A stretch of DNA of 64,000 nucleotides from CAZWSE01 sp964636575 (GCA_964636575.1 CAZWSE010000002.1:17597-81596); one strand, 5' to 3'; shown: positions 51,374 to 60,793, numbered from the stretch's first letter. The notes: generated by a model not told the origin, from the letters alone. Numbers and translations are program-made.

Positions 51374-52141
51374 ATGAGTTTGCAACTGTTTGATCTGACC
51401 GGCCAGCGCGCGTTGATCACCGGATCCAGTCAGGGGATCGGCTTTGCCCTTGCCCGTGGTCTGGCGGATGCCGGTGCCGCGATAGTGCTGAACGGTCGCG
51501 ACACGACCAAGCTGGAAGCTGCTGCCGAGGACCTGCAAGCCAGTGGCGCCACGGTTCACGTGCTGGCCTTTGATGCAACGGATCACACAGCGGTTCGTGC
51601 TGCTGTTGACGGGTTTGAGGCAGACGTCGGCCCAATCGATATCTTGATAAACAATGCAGGGATGCAGCATCGGACCGAGCTTGAAAACTTCCCAGCCGAC
51701 GCGTTTGAAAAGCTATTGCAGACCAATGTGGCCTCTGTGTTTCATGTGGGCCAAGCGGTTGCGCGGCACATGATCGGGCGTGGCAAGGGCAAGATCATCA
51801 ACATCGCGTCTGTCCAGACATCGCTCGCTCGTCCGGGGATTGCGCCCTACACCGCAACCAAAGGCGCTGTCGGAAATCTGACCAAGGGCATGGCGACCGA
51901 TTGGGCGAAACACGGTTTGCAATGCAACGCCATTGCACCCGGTTACTTTGACACGCCATTGAACGCAGCGCTGGTTGCGGATGATGAGTTCAGTGCTTGG
52001 TTGGCCAAACGCACCCCTGCCGGTCGCTGGGGCAATGTGGAAGAGCTGGTTGGTGCTGCGATCTATCTGTCATCCGCCGCTTCCAGCTTTGTAAACGGGC
52101 ACACGCTCTATGTGGATGGCGGGATCACCGCGTCGCTCTAA
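51374..52141 (+). CDS. idnO: Gluconate 5-dehydrogenase-like SDR
   Basis: Short-chain dehydrogenase (255 residues) reducing 5-keto-D-gluconate to D-gluconate in the idonate route. FDLTGQRALITGSSQGIGFALARGL is the family start, then NNAGMQHR, INIASVQTSLARPGIAPYTATKGAV with catalytic Ser, Tyr and Lys. Start at 51374 chosen; a long upstream extension of the frame is antisense to idnD. Ends 3 bp from the convergent sugar-acid operon, without a terminator. Confidence 0.86.
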   Translation: MSLQLFDLTGQRALITGSSQGIGFALARGLADAGAAIVLNGRDTTKLEAAAEDLQASGATVHVLAFDATDHTAVRAAVDGFEADVGPIDILINNAGMQHRTELENFPADAFEKLLQTNVASVFHVGQAVARHMIGRGKGKIINIASVQTSLARPGIAPYTATKGAVGNLTKGMATDWAKHGLQCNAIAPGYFDTPLNAALVADDEFSAWLAKRTPAGRWGNVEELVGAAIYLSSAASSFVNGHTLYVDGGITASL

Positions 52142-52144
52142 CCA

Positions 52145-52906
52145 TTACCGTAAGCTCTGCATCCAATCCAAGCTGTCGCCTGTCGGCCCTACTGGCTTAT
52201 ATTCTGCGCCAAGTGGCGCTGTATATCCAAGCCGTGCGACTTCTTTGAAGATGTGAGCGTAATTCACTTCACCCTGATCTGGCGTGCCTCGATCCGGAAC
52301 GGATGCAAACTGGATGTGCCCGATGTGCGGCAACAGTGTTCCGAGCTTGTGCGTCAAATCCCCTTCCGTCAGCTGGACGTGATAGCAATCAAACATCAGC
52401 TTTAGATTGGAGGCGCCGACCTCTTCAATGATCCGAACAGCCTGTCCCGTGCTCGCCAAAAAATATCCCGGAGCATCATATCCGTTGAGCGGTTCGATCA
52501 GAATATCTATCCCTAAAGGTACGGTTTGCTCGCATGCATATTCAAGCGCTTTCACGAAGGTGTTGTGCGCCAACTCGCCGGATGCGAAGCCTGCCATCAC
52601 ATGGATGTTGCGCGCGCCTACGGCTTTGGCATAGCTGACCGCTTGGTCAATCGCTGCAAGCGCTTCCGCCGCGCGACCGGGGATCGCAGACAGCCCATTG
52701 TCACCCCCAGCCACGTTGCCGCGACTTGTGTTCAGGCCCAGCATTTGCAGCCCTGTTTCTTTAAGCGCCGCGGCGACCACGACAGGCATAACGTCGTAAG
52801 GCCAATGACATTCAACAGCATCAAACCCAGCGGCTTTTGCGGCCCGAATAGCGTCCGGCAAAGGCAAATCGTTCCACAAAAAGCCAAGGTTTGCTGATAA
52901 CTTCAT
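52145..52906 (-). CDS. otnI: 2-oxo-tetronate isomerase OtnI-like (hydroxypyruvate-isomerase family)
   Basis: TIM-barrel sugar isomerase (253 residues), Hyi/OtnI family. KLSANLGFLWNDLPLPDAIRAAKAAGFDAVECHWPYD opens the barrel; metal/proton ligands are in LIEPLN (Glu), MFDCYHVQ (Asp, His) and GAEYKP (Glu). In the established threonate pathway OtnI turns 2-oxo-tetronate into 3-oxo-tetronate. Starts in a 4-bp overlap with otnC, and is last of the nine-gene operon. Hydroxypyruvate isomerase is the alternative, less likely here. Confidence 0.87.
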   Translation of the reverse strand: MKLSANLGFLWNDLPLPDAIRAAKAAGFDAVECHWPYDVMPVVVAAALKETGLQMLGLNTSRGNVAGGDNGLSAIPGRAAEALAAIDQAVSYAKAVGARNIHVMAGFASGELAHNTFVKALEYACEQTVPLGIDILIEPLNGYDAPGYFLASTGQAVRIIEEVGASNLKLMFDCYHVQLTEGDLTHKLGTLLPHIGHIQFASVPDRGTPDQGEVNYAHIFKEVARLGYTAPLGAEYKPVGPTGDSLDWMQSLR

Positions 52907-53553
52907 GTGTCCCACTCCACATCAAATCTGGTGACAAGCGCTTGGACATCTTTGTAGGACAACCCTTTTGGTGACAGCCCGCGTGTGAGCATGGCGAGCC
53001 GTGCTGTGTCTTCAAGCTCTTCAATGGCGTTGCAAGCGGCCTCGATGTCTTTACCCGCCACGACAGGTCCGTGGTTGGCCAACATCACGGCTGATCTTTT
53101 GCCCGCAAGCCCACGCACCGCGTCGCCCATCGCGGGATCGCCGGGCATAAAAAAGGGCAGTAGTTTCACCCGCCCCAGCTTCATAATCCCGTAGGGTGTC
53201 AGCGGTGGCAAAAAGTTGTCCGGATCGACATCCGGCATCATCGACAAGGCAACCGAATGGCATGAATGCAAATGCACTACGGCCCCTGCTGTCCCGCGTG
53301 TATCATAGAAGGCCGAATGAAGCGGCATTTCCTTAGTGGGCTCGTCACCTCCGACATGCTGGCCTGCACTGTCAAACCGACTAAGCCGCGCCGGATCAAG
53401 CCGCCCGAAACTGGTGCCTGTCGGGCTGACCAACAGCCCGCCGTCTTCTGTCCGCGCAGAGATATTGCCTGTGCTGCCCCCCGTTAGCCCGCGGTCGAAC
53501 ATCGACTTGGCAAGGGTGCAAATCAGCTCTCTCAGTTTGGCCTCTTGGGTCAT
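52903..53553 (-). CDS. otnC: 3-oxo-tetronate 4-phosphate decarboxylase OtnC (class II aldolase family)
   Basis: Class II aldolase/adducin fold (216 residues). GGSTGNISARTEDGGLLVSPTG is the phosphate-binding N-terminus; the Zn ligands are the VHLHSCHSV histidines and a later His in ANHGPVVAG. The acidic residue in KEMPLHSAFY completes the site. In the pathway it decarboxylates 3-oxo-tetronate 4-phosphate to dihydroxyacetone phosphate. The start at 53553 overlaps otnK by 4 bp; the upstream part of the frame lies within otnK and is rejected. Confidence 0.88.
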   Translation of the reverse strand: MTQEAKLRELICTLAKSMFDRGLTGGSTGNISARTEDGGLLVSPTGTSFGRLDPARLSRFDSAGQHVGGDEPTKEMPLHSAFYDTRGTAGAVVHLHSCHSVALSMMPDVDPDNFLPPLTPYGIMKLGRVKLLPFFMPGDPAMGDAVRGLAGKRSAVMLANHGPVVAGKDIEAACNAIEELEDTARLAMLTRGLSPKGLSYKDVQALVTRFDVEWDT

Positions 53554-54821
53554 GGGGTGTCCAATTTGTCTTGTGCGTCCGAAAAGAAGGTCTCGGTTCC
53601 GAAGTTGCCGGATTTGAGCGTCAGTGCGATCTGCTGTCCGTTCGACACACAATAGGTCCAAGGCACGCCCGGTGCAATTTCTGCGCCGATATCAAGCCGG
53701 TCTACGCCAAGCGCTTTGGTCACAGCCCCAGATGTTTCGCCCCCTGCCACGATAATCCGCCGTGCACCACCTTTGACGGCATGTGTCGCGCACTTCGCCA
53801 GCGTGTCTTCGATCAACTGACCCGCTGCCGCGACGCCCAGTTCGTCTTGAACGGCTTTGACGCGTGTCGGATCGGCGGTTGCATAGATCAACGGAGCTTT
53901 GCTTAAGTCTTGGGTGTTCAGCCAGTCCAATACCGGTTGTGCTCCGGTCTTGGCGATCTCAAGGGGATCAAGTTGATAGTTGGCCGCGCCCAGATCGATG
54001 TAGTTTGCCACCTGCGCATTGGTCATCGCGGAGCAACTGCCTGACAGAACAATCGTCTTATCGTCGACCTTCGGGGATTGCATCGTGGCCGCGTCTTTCG
54101 ACAATGTGCCGTCTGCCAGATACAGCGACGGTAAAGGCATCGCCACCGCCGACCCGCCTGTCATCAACGGCATATCGCGGCAGGCCTCTGCAATTATAGT
54201 CAGGTCACTGTTCGCAACTGCATCAACCACGACATGCGCGACCCCGTCTGCTTTTAATGCGTTCAACCGACTACGAAGCGCATCCGCGCCATCAGCAACC
54301 GTCAGTCGATTGGCCAACCCCACCGGCTTTGTCACCTGAGGCCGCAAAAGCCGCATAAGGTTGCTGTCGCGCATTGGGGTGAGCGGGTGATCTTTCATCG
54401 GGCTTTCCGCAAGGGGTTGTTCGCCCACGAACAGGTTGCCCATGAAGATGGATCGCCCGTTCTCAGGAAAAGCCGGACAATATATGGTTTGATCTGTTTT
54501 CAGATCTTCCATCAGCGCCTCGGCGACGGGTCCGATGTTGCCCTCTGCGGTGCTGTCAAAGGTGGAACAGTATTTCCAGAAAAACCGACTTGCCCCCGCC
54601 GCCTTAAGCCATTCGAGCGCCGCCAGCGTTTCCGCCACAGCCTCGTCCACAGGCGTGGTGCGCGATTTGAGCGCAATGACTTCAAATGGCCCAGTGTTTT
54701 CAGGTGGAGCTGTAGGCACGCCAATGCGCAAGGATACTTTGACCCCACTACGTGCGAGCAACCCTGCCAAATCGGTGGCTCCGGTGAAATCATCTGCGAT
54801 GCAGCCCAGTACAGTTGTCAT
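53550..54821 (-). CDS. otnK: 3-oxo-tetronate kinase OtnK (DUF1537 family)
   Basis: Four-carbon acid-sugar kinase (423 residues). The N-terminal VLGCIADDFTGATDLAGLLAR and the C-terminal GGARRIIVAGGETSGAVTKALGV are the DUF1537 hallmarks for substrate and ATP binding. Phosphorylates 3-oxo-tetronate at C4 in the L-threonate/D-erythronate pathway. Its ATG overlaps the ltnD stop by 4 bp. Directly upstream, a 9-bp tandem repeat carries AAAGG in each copy and may set its translation rate. Confidence 0.9.
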   Translation of the reverse strand: MTTVLGCIADDFTGATDLAGLLARSGVKVSLRIGVPTAPPENTGPFEVIALKSRTTPVDEAVAETLAALEWLKAAGASRFFWKYCSTFDSTAEGNIGPVAEALMEDLKTDQTIYCPAFPENGRSIFMGNLFVGEQPLAESPMKDHPLTPMRDSNLMRLLRPQVTKPVGLANRLTVADGADALRSRLNALKADGVAHVVVDAVANSDLTIIAEACRDMPLMTGGSAVAMPLPSLYLADGTLSKDAATMQSPKVDDKTIVLSGSCSAMTNAQVANYIDLGAANYQLDPLEIAKTGAQPVLDWLNTQDLSKAPLIYATADPTRVKAVQDELGVAAAGQLIEDTLAKCATHAVKGGARRIIVAGGETSGAVTKALGVDRLDIGAEIAPGVPWTYCVSNGQQIALTLKSGNFGTETFFSDAQDKLDTP

Positions 54822-55750
54822 TGGCCTTTGGTTCCTTTGGTTCCTTTGGAAGTGGCCGGCAGGTCTATTCCGACTTTGCTAGCATACACTTTTGCCACTG
54901 CGGCGTCGTCTTCATGGCCCAACCCCATATCCGCTGCGGCGCGGAATTGATCCAGTGCAGCTGTGGCGATTGGCGCATCGAACCCTGCGCTTTGCGCGAT
55001 GTCGAGCACGATCCCAAGATCCTTAGGCCAGATGTTGACTGAGCTGTGCGGCGTATAGTCCCCCGCTGCGATATGCGGCGCGCGGTTTTCAAGCATCCAA
55101 CTGCTGCCCGCGCATTTGCTAATGACTTCGATAAAGCTTTCAGGGGTTACGCCTTGGGTCATCCCGAAGGTCAGCGCCTCGGCCATTGTCGCGATGTGGA
55201 CGCCAGCGAGCAGCTGGTTCACTGCCTTCATTGCGCTGCCCGCGCCAACTTGATCGCCCAGCTCAAACACAGTTTCCGCGATGTTGTCCAACACAGGCGC
55301 CAAGGCCTCAAACGCGGAAGGTGATCCTGCCGCCATGATCGAAAGCTCACCCTTTGCGGCTTTGACCGACCCGCCCGAGATCGGCGCATCCAAGTAAAAC
55401 ACCCCATGTTCTGCGCACCGCGCGGCCATTTCTTTTGCAAATGCGGGCGGGACAGTTGCGCAGGCCAAAACAGCGGCGCCCTTTTTCAGGCTCGGCACCA
55501 AACCCTTTGCACCAAACAACACGTCTTCGGTCTGTGCTGCGTTCAAAACCGCAATGATTGCGGTGTCGATCTGCCCTAATGCGCTGGAAAGGTCAGAGCT
55601 TTGCCCACCCTCGCTGACAAACTTCGCCATTTGATCAGGGTTGATATCCACACCCCAAACCTTGTGCCCGCCACGCAGGGCAGAGGCCGCAATACCATAC
55701 CCCATCGAGCCAAGCCCGATCGCCGCAATATTTTGAATGGTCTGTGTCAT
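54818..55750 (-). CDS. ltnD: L-threonate 2-dehydrogenase LtnD (beta-hydroxyacid dehydrogenase family)
   Basis: NAD-dependent beta-hydroxyacid dehydrogenase (310 residues). IAAIGLGSMGYGIAASALRGGH is the Rossmann motif, DAPISGGSVKAAKGELSIMAAG the substrate loop, and GSAMKAVNQLL holds the catalytic Lys. Oxidises L-threonate to 2-oxo-tetronate, the first step of the OTN route. The C-terminus ends in a tandem Lys-Gly-Thr repeat encoded by a 9-bp DNA repeat, an unusual tail for the family. Overlaps otnK by 4 bp. Confidence 0.87.
   Translation of the reverse strand: MTQTIQNIAAIGLGSMGYGIAASALRGGHKVWGVDINPDQMAKFVSEGGQSSDLSSALGQIDTAIIAVLNAAQTEDVLFGAKGLVPSLKKGAAVLACATVPPAFAKEMAARCAEHGVFYLDAPISGGSVKAAKGELSIMAAGSPSAFEALAPVLDNIAETVFELGDQVGAGSAMKAVNQLLAGVHIATMAEALTFGMTQGVTPESFIEVISKCAGSSWMLENRAPHIAAGDYTPHSSVNIWPKDLGIVLDIAQSAGFDAPIATAALDQFRAAADMGLGHEDDAAVAKVYASKVGIDLPATSKGTKGTKGQ
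54825..54849. repeat. 9-bp tandem repeat before the otnK start
   Basis: CCTTTGGTT (+ strand) is repeated about 2.8 times, immediately upstream of otnK. On the coding strand each unit reads AACCAAAGG, giving several AAAGG Shine-Dalgarno-like cores, and it encodes the Lys-Gly-Thr tail of LtnD. Copy changes would keep the ltnD frame but alter the SD spacing. Confidence 0.75.
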
Positions 55751-55789
55751 AGGTCGTCCTTTTTCGAGATAGGTTTTAGTGTTTTAGCG

Positions 55790-56380
55790 TCAGCGCAGCG
55801 CCAGCAACGCGAGAAAGACAACAATCAGCAGCGACACCGCCATGCCGATGTTGATCATTCGTTGCGTCGATTGTGCAAGATCAAGGCTGCCCAGTTTTGA
55901 CCCGGCCCCCAACCAGACCAAATGGATCGGAAACCAGAGAGCGTTGAACACAACGAGCTTGATCACCACCTCCCAGACAGGCGTGTCTGGCATAAAGGTG
56001 AACCCGGAAAACAGAGTTGTCGCCACGACGTAGGCCTTTGGGTTGATGAACTGCAACATCAACCCGTTCCGAAAGCCAAGCGGTGTGTCAGCCGGTCGAA
56101 ACCCGATCTTTGATCCCGCACTCGCGATCCGCCACGCCAGATAAACAAGATACCCGACCGAGGCGATCAGCAGTACGGTTTTCAACGCAGGCACGGCCAA
56201 AACGACTGCGGCCAAACCGGACACCACGATCATCATTGTGATGAACCCGCCCAGCATAAGACCCATGACGAACCCAAATCCGGCACGATACCCAAAGGCC
56301 GCCCCGATCCCTGCGGTTGTTAGCACCCCTGGTCCTGGTGTGATCAGCAAAAAGAAGACGGCAATGACAAACTCAATCAT
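55790..56380 (-). CDS. LysE-family exporter
   Basis: Small inner-membrane exporter (196 residues, about six TM segments). The N-terminus FVIAVFFLLITPGPGVLTTAGIGAAFGYRAGFGFVMG has the ITPGP motif of the LysE/RhtB family, which exports amino acids or small metabolites. It lies between a 2-hydroxyacid dehydrogenase (17 bp) and ltnD (39 bp) within the sugar-acid operon. It may relieve accumulation of an oxo or amino-acid intermediate; its substrate is unknown. Confidence 0.85.
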   Translation of the reverse strand: MIEFVIAVFFLLITPGPGVLTTAGIGAAFGYRAGFGFVMGLMLGGFITMMIVVSGLAAVVLAVPALKTVLLIASVGYLVYLAWRIASAGSKIGFRPADTPLGFRNGLMLQFINPKAYVVATTLFSGFTFMPDTPVWEVVIKLVVFNALWFPIHLVWLGAGSKLGSLDLAQSTQRMINIGMAVSLLIVVFLALLALR

Positions 56381-56397
56381 GTCTTACCGCCAACGCC

Positions 56398-57321
56398 TTA
56401 CAGGTTCGCACATTCGGGAACTGCGCTGATCACGGTTCCGTCTTTGAGGTGCTGCAAAAGATTGTCGACGGTCAAAGCGCCCATCGCATTGCGGGTCTCA
56501 ACCGTCGCGCTGCCGACATGTGGCAAAAGAACCGTGTTTGGCAATTCACGCAGCGCTTGCGGCACAGACGGTTCGCCTTCGAACACGTCGAGGCCTGCCC
56601 AGCCCAGCGCCCCGCTTTGCAAGGCCGCAATCATCGCGCTTTCGTCGACAACCGACCCGCGACTGACGTTGATCAAAGTGCCATTGGGACCAAGCGCATC
56701 CATCACCTCAAGATTTACGATCTGGTGCGTCGACGGTCCACCCGGTGTGATACAGATCAACACATCGCAGTCATGCGCCATTGCGGTCAGGTTATCGTAA
56801 TAGGTGTAAGGCACGTCCTTTTTGTTCCGCGAATGATAGACGATTTTACTGTTCCACGGTTTCAGTTTTTCCGCGATGGCCTGACCGATCCGACCTAGTC
56901 CTAAAATACCCACGGTTTGATTGTCAGCGGACCGTGTAAGCGGTGCGTTGCCTTTGGCTTCCCAGTCGCCCGAGCGCACATAGGCGTCATCGCGGATCAC
57001 TTCGCGGTAACAGCCAAGCATCAGCAAAACTGCGGTGGTTGCGACCTCTTCGTTTAGCACATTCGGCGTGTGTGTCACTATTATCCCGCGCCGCGCGGCC
57101 TCGTTCGCGTCAACCGCATCATAGCCGACACCGTAGCCGCTGATTACTTTAAGGTTGGTGAGCGAGGCCATCAGTTCCGGGTTCACCCCGTCATGCCCAT
57201 TGGTCACAACATGGGTAATTTTGTCCGCATCGAAACTGTCGAGCTGATGGATCGTAAACGCCTCGGACAGACGGTCGCGCATGGTGTCGGTGATCCCACC
57301 GATTTGCAGAAGATCAGGCAT
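56398..57321 (-). CDS. 2-hydroxyacid dehydrogenase (glyoxylate/hydroxypyruvate reductase-like)
   Basis: D-isomer-specific 2-hydroxyacid dehydrogenase (307 residues). VGILGLGRIGQAIAEKL near 142-158 binds NAD(P)H; the catalytic Arg is in INVSRGSVVDE, Glu in DVFEGEP and His in LLPHVGSAT. It overlaps the upstream FAH gene by 8 bp. It could handle glyoxylate, glycolate or hydroxypyruvate produced by the diketo-acid hydrolase route encoded upstream. Confidence 0.87.
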   Translation of the reverse strand: MPDLLQIGGITDTMRDRLSEAFTIHQLDSFDADKITHVVTNGHDGVNPELMASLTNLKVISGYGVGYDAVDANEAARRGIIVTHTPNVLNEEVATTAVLLMLGCYREVIRDDAYVRSGDWEAKGNAPLTRSADNQTVGILGLGRIGQAIAEKLKPWNSKIVYHSRNKKDVPYTYYDNLTAMAHDCDVLICITPGGPSTHQIVNLEVMDALGPNGTLINVSRGSVVDESAMIAALQSGALGWAGLDVFEGEPSVPQALRELPNTVLLPHVGSATVETRNAMGALTVDNLLQHLKDGTVISAVPECANL

Positions 57322-58162
57322 CTTGGTCTACTTTCTGACGTTGGTGGCCAAGCCCTTGGATGGTCAAATCCATGACATCGCCTTTCTTCAAGAACACAGG
57401 GTCCGGTTTGATCCCGAGGCCCACGCCGGGCGGTGTGCCCGTGGTGATCACGTCGCCGGGGTGCAGGGTAAACAGCTGGCTGAGATGTTCGATGATTTCC
57501 GCAACAGTGAAGATCATCGTTGCCGTGGTTCCGGTTTGCATTCGCTTGCCGTTCACATCGAGCGCCATGTCGAGCTTTTGCGGGTCTTCCACTTCGTCGC
57601 GGGTTACCAACCATGGACCCGTTGGCCCGAAAGTGTCGCAGGATTTTCCCTTGGTCCATTGGCCAGTCAGGTTGGCTTGGAAGTGCCGTTCTGACACGTC
57701 GTTGACGATGCAATAACCGGCCACATGATCAAGCGCGTTTTCCTTGGTGACGTATTTGGCTTCCTTACCGATCACGACGCCCAGCTCGACCTCCCAATCG
57801 GTTTTTTCAGACCCGCGCGGCATGACCACATCATCGTAAGGCCCCACAATGGCTGAGTTGGCTTTGAAGAACAGGATTGGATGTTCGGGGATGGCAGCCC
57901 CCGTTTCGGCAGCATGGTCCGAATAGTTCAGCCCGATGCACAGGAACTTTCCGATGTTGCCGACGCACGCACCAATCCGCTGTTCGCCTTCAACGATGGG
58001 CAATGTGCTGGGGTCGAGGGCACGCAGCTTTGCAAGGCTGGCGTCATCCAGCATATCGCCGGTGATGTCGCTGACATGGGCGGACAAATCGCGCAGCAGC
58101 CCTGCGTCATCCAAAAGCCCCGGCTTTTCGGCACCAACAGCGCCATAGCGTAGCAGTTTCAT
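57314..58162 (-). CDS. FAH-family 2,4-diketo-3-deoxy-sugar-acid hydrolase-like enzyme
   Basis: Fumarylacetoacetate hydrolase fold (282 residues). Metal ligands lie in DWEVELGVVIG (Glu) and the following NDVSERHFQ (Asp); the PGDVITTGTPPGVG loop closes the site. It is like the 2,4-diketo-3-deoxy-L-fuconate/rhamnonate hydrolases that cut to pyruvate plus a 2-hydroxyacid. Its neighbours, a 3-deoxy-sugar-acid-type SDR and an IlvD dehydratase, would make just such a diketo acid. Databases often label these proteins ureidoglycolate lyase; I think that less likely here. Overlaps the next gene by 8 bp. Confidence 0.83.
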   Translation of the reverse strand: MKLLRYGAVGAEKPGLLDDAGLLRDLSAHVSDITGDMLDDASLAKLRALDPSTLPIVEGEQRIGACVGNIGKFLCIGLNYSDHAAETGAAIPEHPILFFKANSAIVGPYDDVVMPRGSEKTDWEVELGVVIGKEAKYVTKENALDHVAGYCIVNDVSERHFQANLTGQWTKGKSCDTFGPTGPWLVTRDEVEDPQKLDMALDVNGKRMQTGTTATMIFTVAEIIEHLSQLFTLHPGDVITTGTPPGVGLGIKPDPVFLKKGDVMDLTIQGLGHQRQKVDQDA

Positions 58163-58174
58163 ATCTTGTCCTTC

Positions 58175-59974
58175 TTAGTGGTTGTCGCGCGGCATGTGCT
58201 TGCGCGAAATGTCTTTGAATGCGTCTGCCCCTTGCAAGGTCATCCCTTGATCCAGTCGCCCGACTTTTTCGCGGAAGATTTCTTGCCAAGGCGTTTGGCT
58301 TATCGGCACGTCGTAGCCACCGTTTGCGGCCAGGGCGCGGGCGCGCTCGTTCAGCTCGTCCAGCGGGACCAGCATGTTGACCGTCCCTTTACCCAGATCG
58401 ATCCGCACCGGATCGCCGTTCTGTAAAAGAGCGAGGCCGCCGCCGTCTGCCGCTTCGGGTGAGGCGTTCAGAATGGACGGGCTTCCAGAGGTTCCGGACT
58501 GGCGACCGTCGCCAATGCAGGGCAGCGCTTCGACGCCCTTTTTGATTAGGTAAGAAGGTGGGCGCATGTTTACGACCTCGGCGGCACCTGGATACCCCTT
58601 TGGCCCCGCCCCACGCATGAACAAGATACAGTTTTCATCTATGTTTTCGGCAGGGTCATCAATGCGGTGGTGGAAATCTTCTGGCCCTTCAAACACGATG
58701 GCACGGCCTTCGAAGGCCTCAGGGTCATCGGGGTTCGATAGATACGTCTTTCGAAAACTAGGTGAGATCACCGAGGTCTTCATGATCGCACTTTCAAACA
58801 GGTTCCCAGTCAAATTCAGAAAGCCTGCTTGGTTGAGCATCGGGTCGCTCGTCGGTTTGATGACGTCTTGGTTTTGGGACCTATGCGCGGCGCAGTTGTC
58901 CCCCATGGATTTGCCATTGACGGTTACGGCGTCTGGATGCGGCAGCAGACCACCTGCGATCAATTCCCCCACAACGGCGGGGACACCGCCCGCTTGCTGA
59001 TAGTCTTCGCCCAGATACTTACCCGCAGGCTGCATGTTGACCAGCAGCGGCACGTCATGGCCGTGTTTTTGCCAGTCTTCATTGTCCAAAGGCACGCCCA
59101 AATGCCGCGCGACACCGTTCAGATGGATAGGCGCATTGGTGGACCCGCCAATGGCCGAGTTGATGACAATCGCGTTCTCGAAGGCCTCGCGAGTCATGAT
59201 GTCTGTGGGGCGCAGGTCTTCCCAAACCATATCGACGATCCGCTTGCCGGTCTCATAACTGATCTGCCCACGCTCGCGGTAGGGTGCGGGAATGGCGGCG
59301 GCACCGGGCAGTTGCATGCCCAATGCCTCGGCCAGCGAGTTCATCGTGGTTGCGGTGCCCATGGTGTTGCAATAGCCCACGGACGGCGCCGAGGCAGCGG
59401 CGATTTCCATGAACTCATTTGTGTCGATATCGCCAGCAGCCAGTTGTTCACGCGCTTTCCAGATCACAGTGCCTGAGCCTGCCCGTTCTCCCTTCCACCA
59501 GCCGTTCAGCATAGGCCCAACAGACAAAGCGATTGCCGGAATGTTGACCGTCGCTGCGGCCATCAAAAGCGCGGGCGTGGTCTTGTCACAACCGATATTC
59601 AGCACCACCCCATCGAGCGGATAGCCGAAAAGTGTTTCAACGAGCGACAGATAAGCAAGGTTGCGGTCCAGTGATGCGGTTGGGCGTTTGCCGGTTTCCT
59701 GAATAGGGTGCACCGGAATTTCGATGCATGTGCCGCCAGCCGCGATGATGCCATCGCGGACACGTTTGGTCAGTTCAATATGATGGCGGTTGCAGGGGCT
59801 AAGGTCACTGCCGGTCTGGGCAATCCCGATGATCGGTTTGCCTGACTGCAATTCATCGCGGGTCAGCCCGTAGTTCAGATACCGTTCCAGATAGAGCGCG
59901 GTCATTTCCAGATTGTCGGGGTTCATGAACCATTTGCGCGAACGCAGGTCGTCTATTGTGATCTTCTTTGTCAT
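58175..59974 (-). CDS. IlvD/Edd-family sugar-acid dehydratase
   Basis: Iron-sulfur dehydratase (599 residues), pentonate/hexonate dehydratase branch. Cluster and metal residues: C61 in SPCNRHH, C129-D130-K131 in IGCDKTTPA (lysine normally carbamylated), and a further Cys in [20 protein letters not shown]. Dehydrates an aldonate such as arabonate, xylonate or fuconate to the 2-keto-3-deoxy acid. Start at 59974 (MTKKIT) from the ATGA overlap with the SDR gene. Which aldonate is used cannot be decided by eye. Confidence 0.88.
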   Translation of the reverse strand: MTKKITIDDLRSRKWFMNPDNLEMTALYLERYLNYGLTRDELQSGKPIIGIAQTGSDLSPCNRHHIELTKRVRDGIIAAGGTCIEIPVHPIQETGKRPTASLDRNLAYLSLVETLFGYPLDGVVLNIGCDKTTPALLMAAATVNIPAIALSVGPMLNGWWKGERAGSGTVIWKAREQLAAGDIDTNEFMEIAAASAPSVGYCNTMGTATTMNSLAEALGMQLPGAAAIPAPYRERGQISYETGKRIVDMVWEDLRPTDIMTREAFENAIVINSAIGGSTNAPIHLNGVARHLGVPLDNEDWQKHGHDVPLLVNMQPAGKYLGEDYQQAGGVPAVVGELIAGGLLPHPDAVTVNGKSMGDNCAAHRSQNQDVIKPTSDPMLNQAGFLNLTGNLFESAIMKTSVISPSFRKTYLSNPDDPEAFEGRAIVFEGPEDFHHRIDDPAENIDENCILFMRGAGPKGYPGAAEVVNMRPPSYLIKKGVEALPCIGDGRQSGTSGSPSILNASPEAADGGGLALLQNGDPVRIDLGKGTVNMLVPLDELNERARALAANGGYDVPISQTPWQEIFREKVGRLDQGMTLQGADAFKDISRKHMPRDNH

Positions 59975-60732
59975 TGGCCTGACCAACCTCCGTCGATGAT
60001 ATGTGTGTGCCCTGTGGTAAAGGCGCTCTCGTCGCTTGCAAGGTATACGACAAGCGCTGCAACTTCTTCGGCACTTGCGATCCGGCCCATAGGCTGTCGG
60101 GCCACGAACTGGGCCATCGCTTTGTCGTAACTGCCCAATTCTTCGCCAAGCGCTTTGACGCGGTCATGCCAGCTTGGGCTTTCGACCGTGCCTGGGCAGA
60201 TGCAGTTGCAACGGATGCCTTGAGTGATGTAGTCGACCGCGACTGACTTGGTCAGCCCGACGACGGCGGCTTTGGTGGTGCCATAGATGAACCGGTTTGG
60301 CGCACCGATGATCGATCCAAGCGCTGACGACATGTTGATGATTGAACCCGTTCCACGGTCAAGCATCCCGGGCAAAGCTGCCTGAATAGTGCGCACCATC
60401 GAGCGGACGTTCAGATCATATGCGAAGTCCATTTCGTCATCCGTCGCGTTCAGGATCGAGCCGTTGTGTACGACCCCTGCGCAGTTGAACAATACATCCG
60501 GTTTGGCCCGCTCAACGCCAGCCTTAACGCTGGCCGCATCCAGCACATCAAGTTCGAAAATTTCGATATTTTCGAGATTCGCCTCCCGAATCGTGGAGAG
60601 CGTTTCGCCGTTTACGTCAGTCGCAAAGACCTGCGCGCCCTCGTTTGCCATCGCAATCGCACTGGCCCGTCCGATCCCTTGACCCGCTGCAGTCACCAGC
60701 ACACGCTTACCGTTAAGCCTTTGCCCTGTCAT
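59971..60732 (-). CDS. 2-keto-3-deoxy-sugar-acid dehydrogenase-like SDR
   Basis: Short-chain dehydrogenase (253 residues). [44 protein letters not shown] and [18 protein letters not shown] give cofactor site, Ser, Tyr and Lys. [11 protein letters not shown] and the ...[13 protein letters not shown] end are like 2-keto-3-deoxy-L-fuconate 4-dehydrogenases. First gene of the - strand sugar-acid operon; it would oxidise the IlvD product to the 2,4-diketo acid for the FAH hydrolase. Divergent from the reductase at 60920. Confidence 0.86.
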   Translation of the reverse strand: MTGQRLNGKRVLVTAAGQGIGRASAIAMANEGAQVFATDVNGETLSTIREANLENIEIFELDVLDAASVKAGVERAKPDVLFNCAGVVHNGSILNATDDEMDFAYDLNVRSMVRTIQAALPGMLDRGTGSIINMSSALGSIIGAPNRFIYGTTKAAVVGLTKSVAVDYITQGIRCNCICPGTVESPSWHDRVKALGEELGSYDKAMAQFVARQPMGRIASAEEVAALVVYLASDESAFTTGHTHIIDGGWSGQ

Positions 60733-60793
60733 GATATTTTCACCTTACTCACCACCACCATTTGTCTGCATTACAGGCCACGTCCCTTGGGGA

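Noticed and set aside
50885..52141. Extended IdnO of 418 residues
   Set aside because: The N-terminal part is antisense to idnD; the SDR motif begins just after the ATG at 51374.
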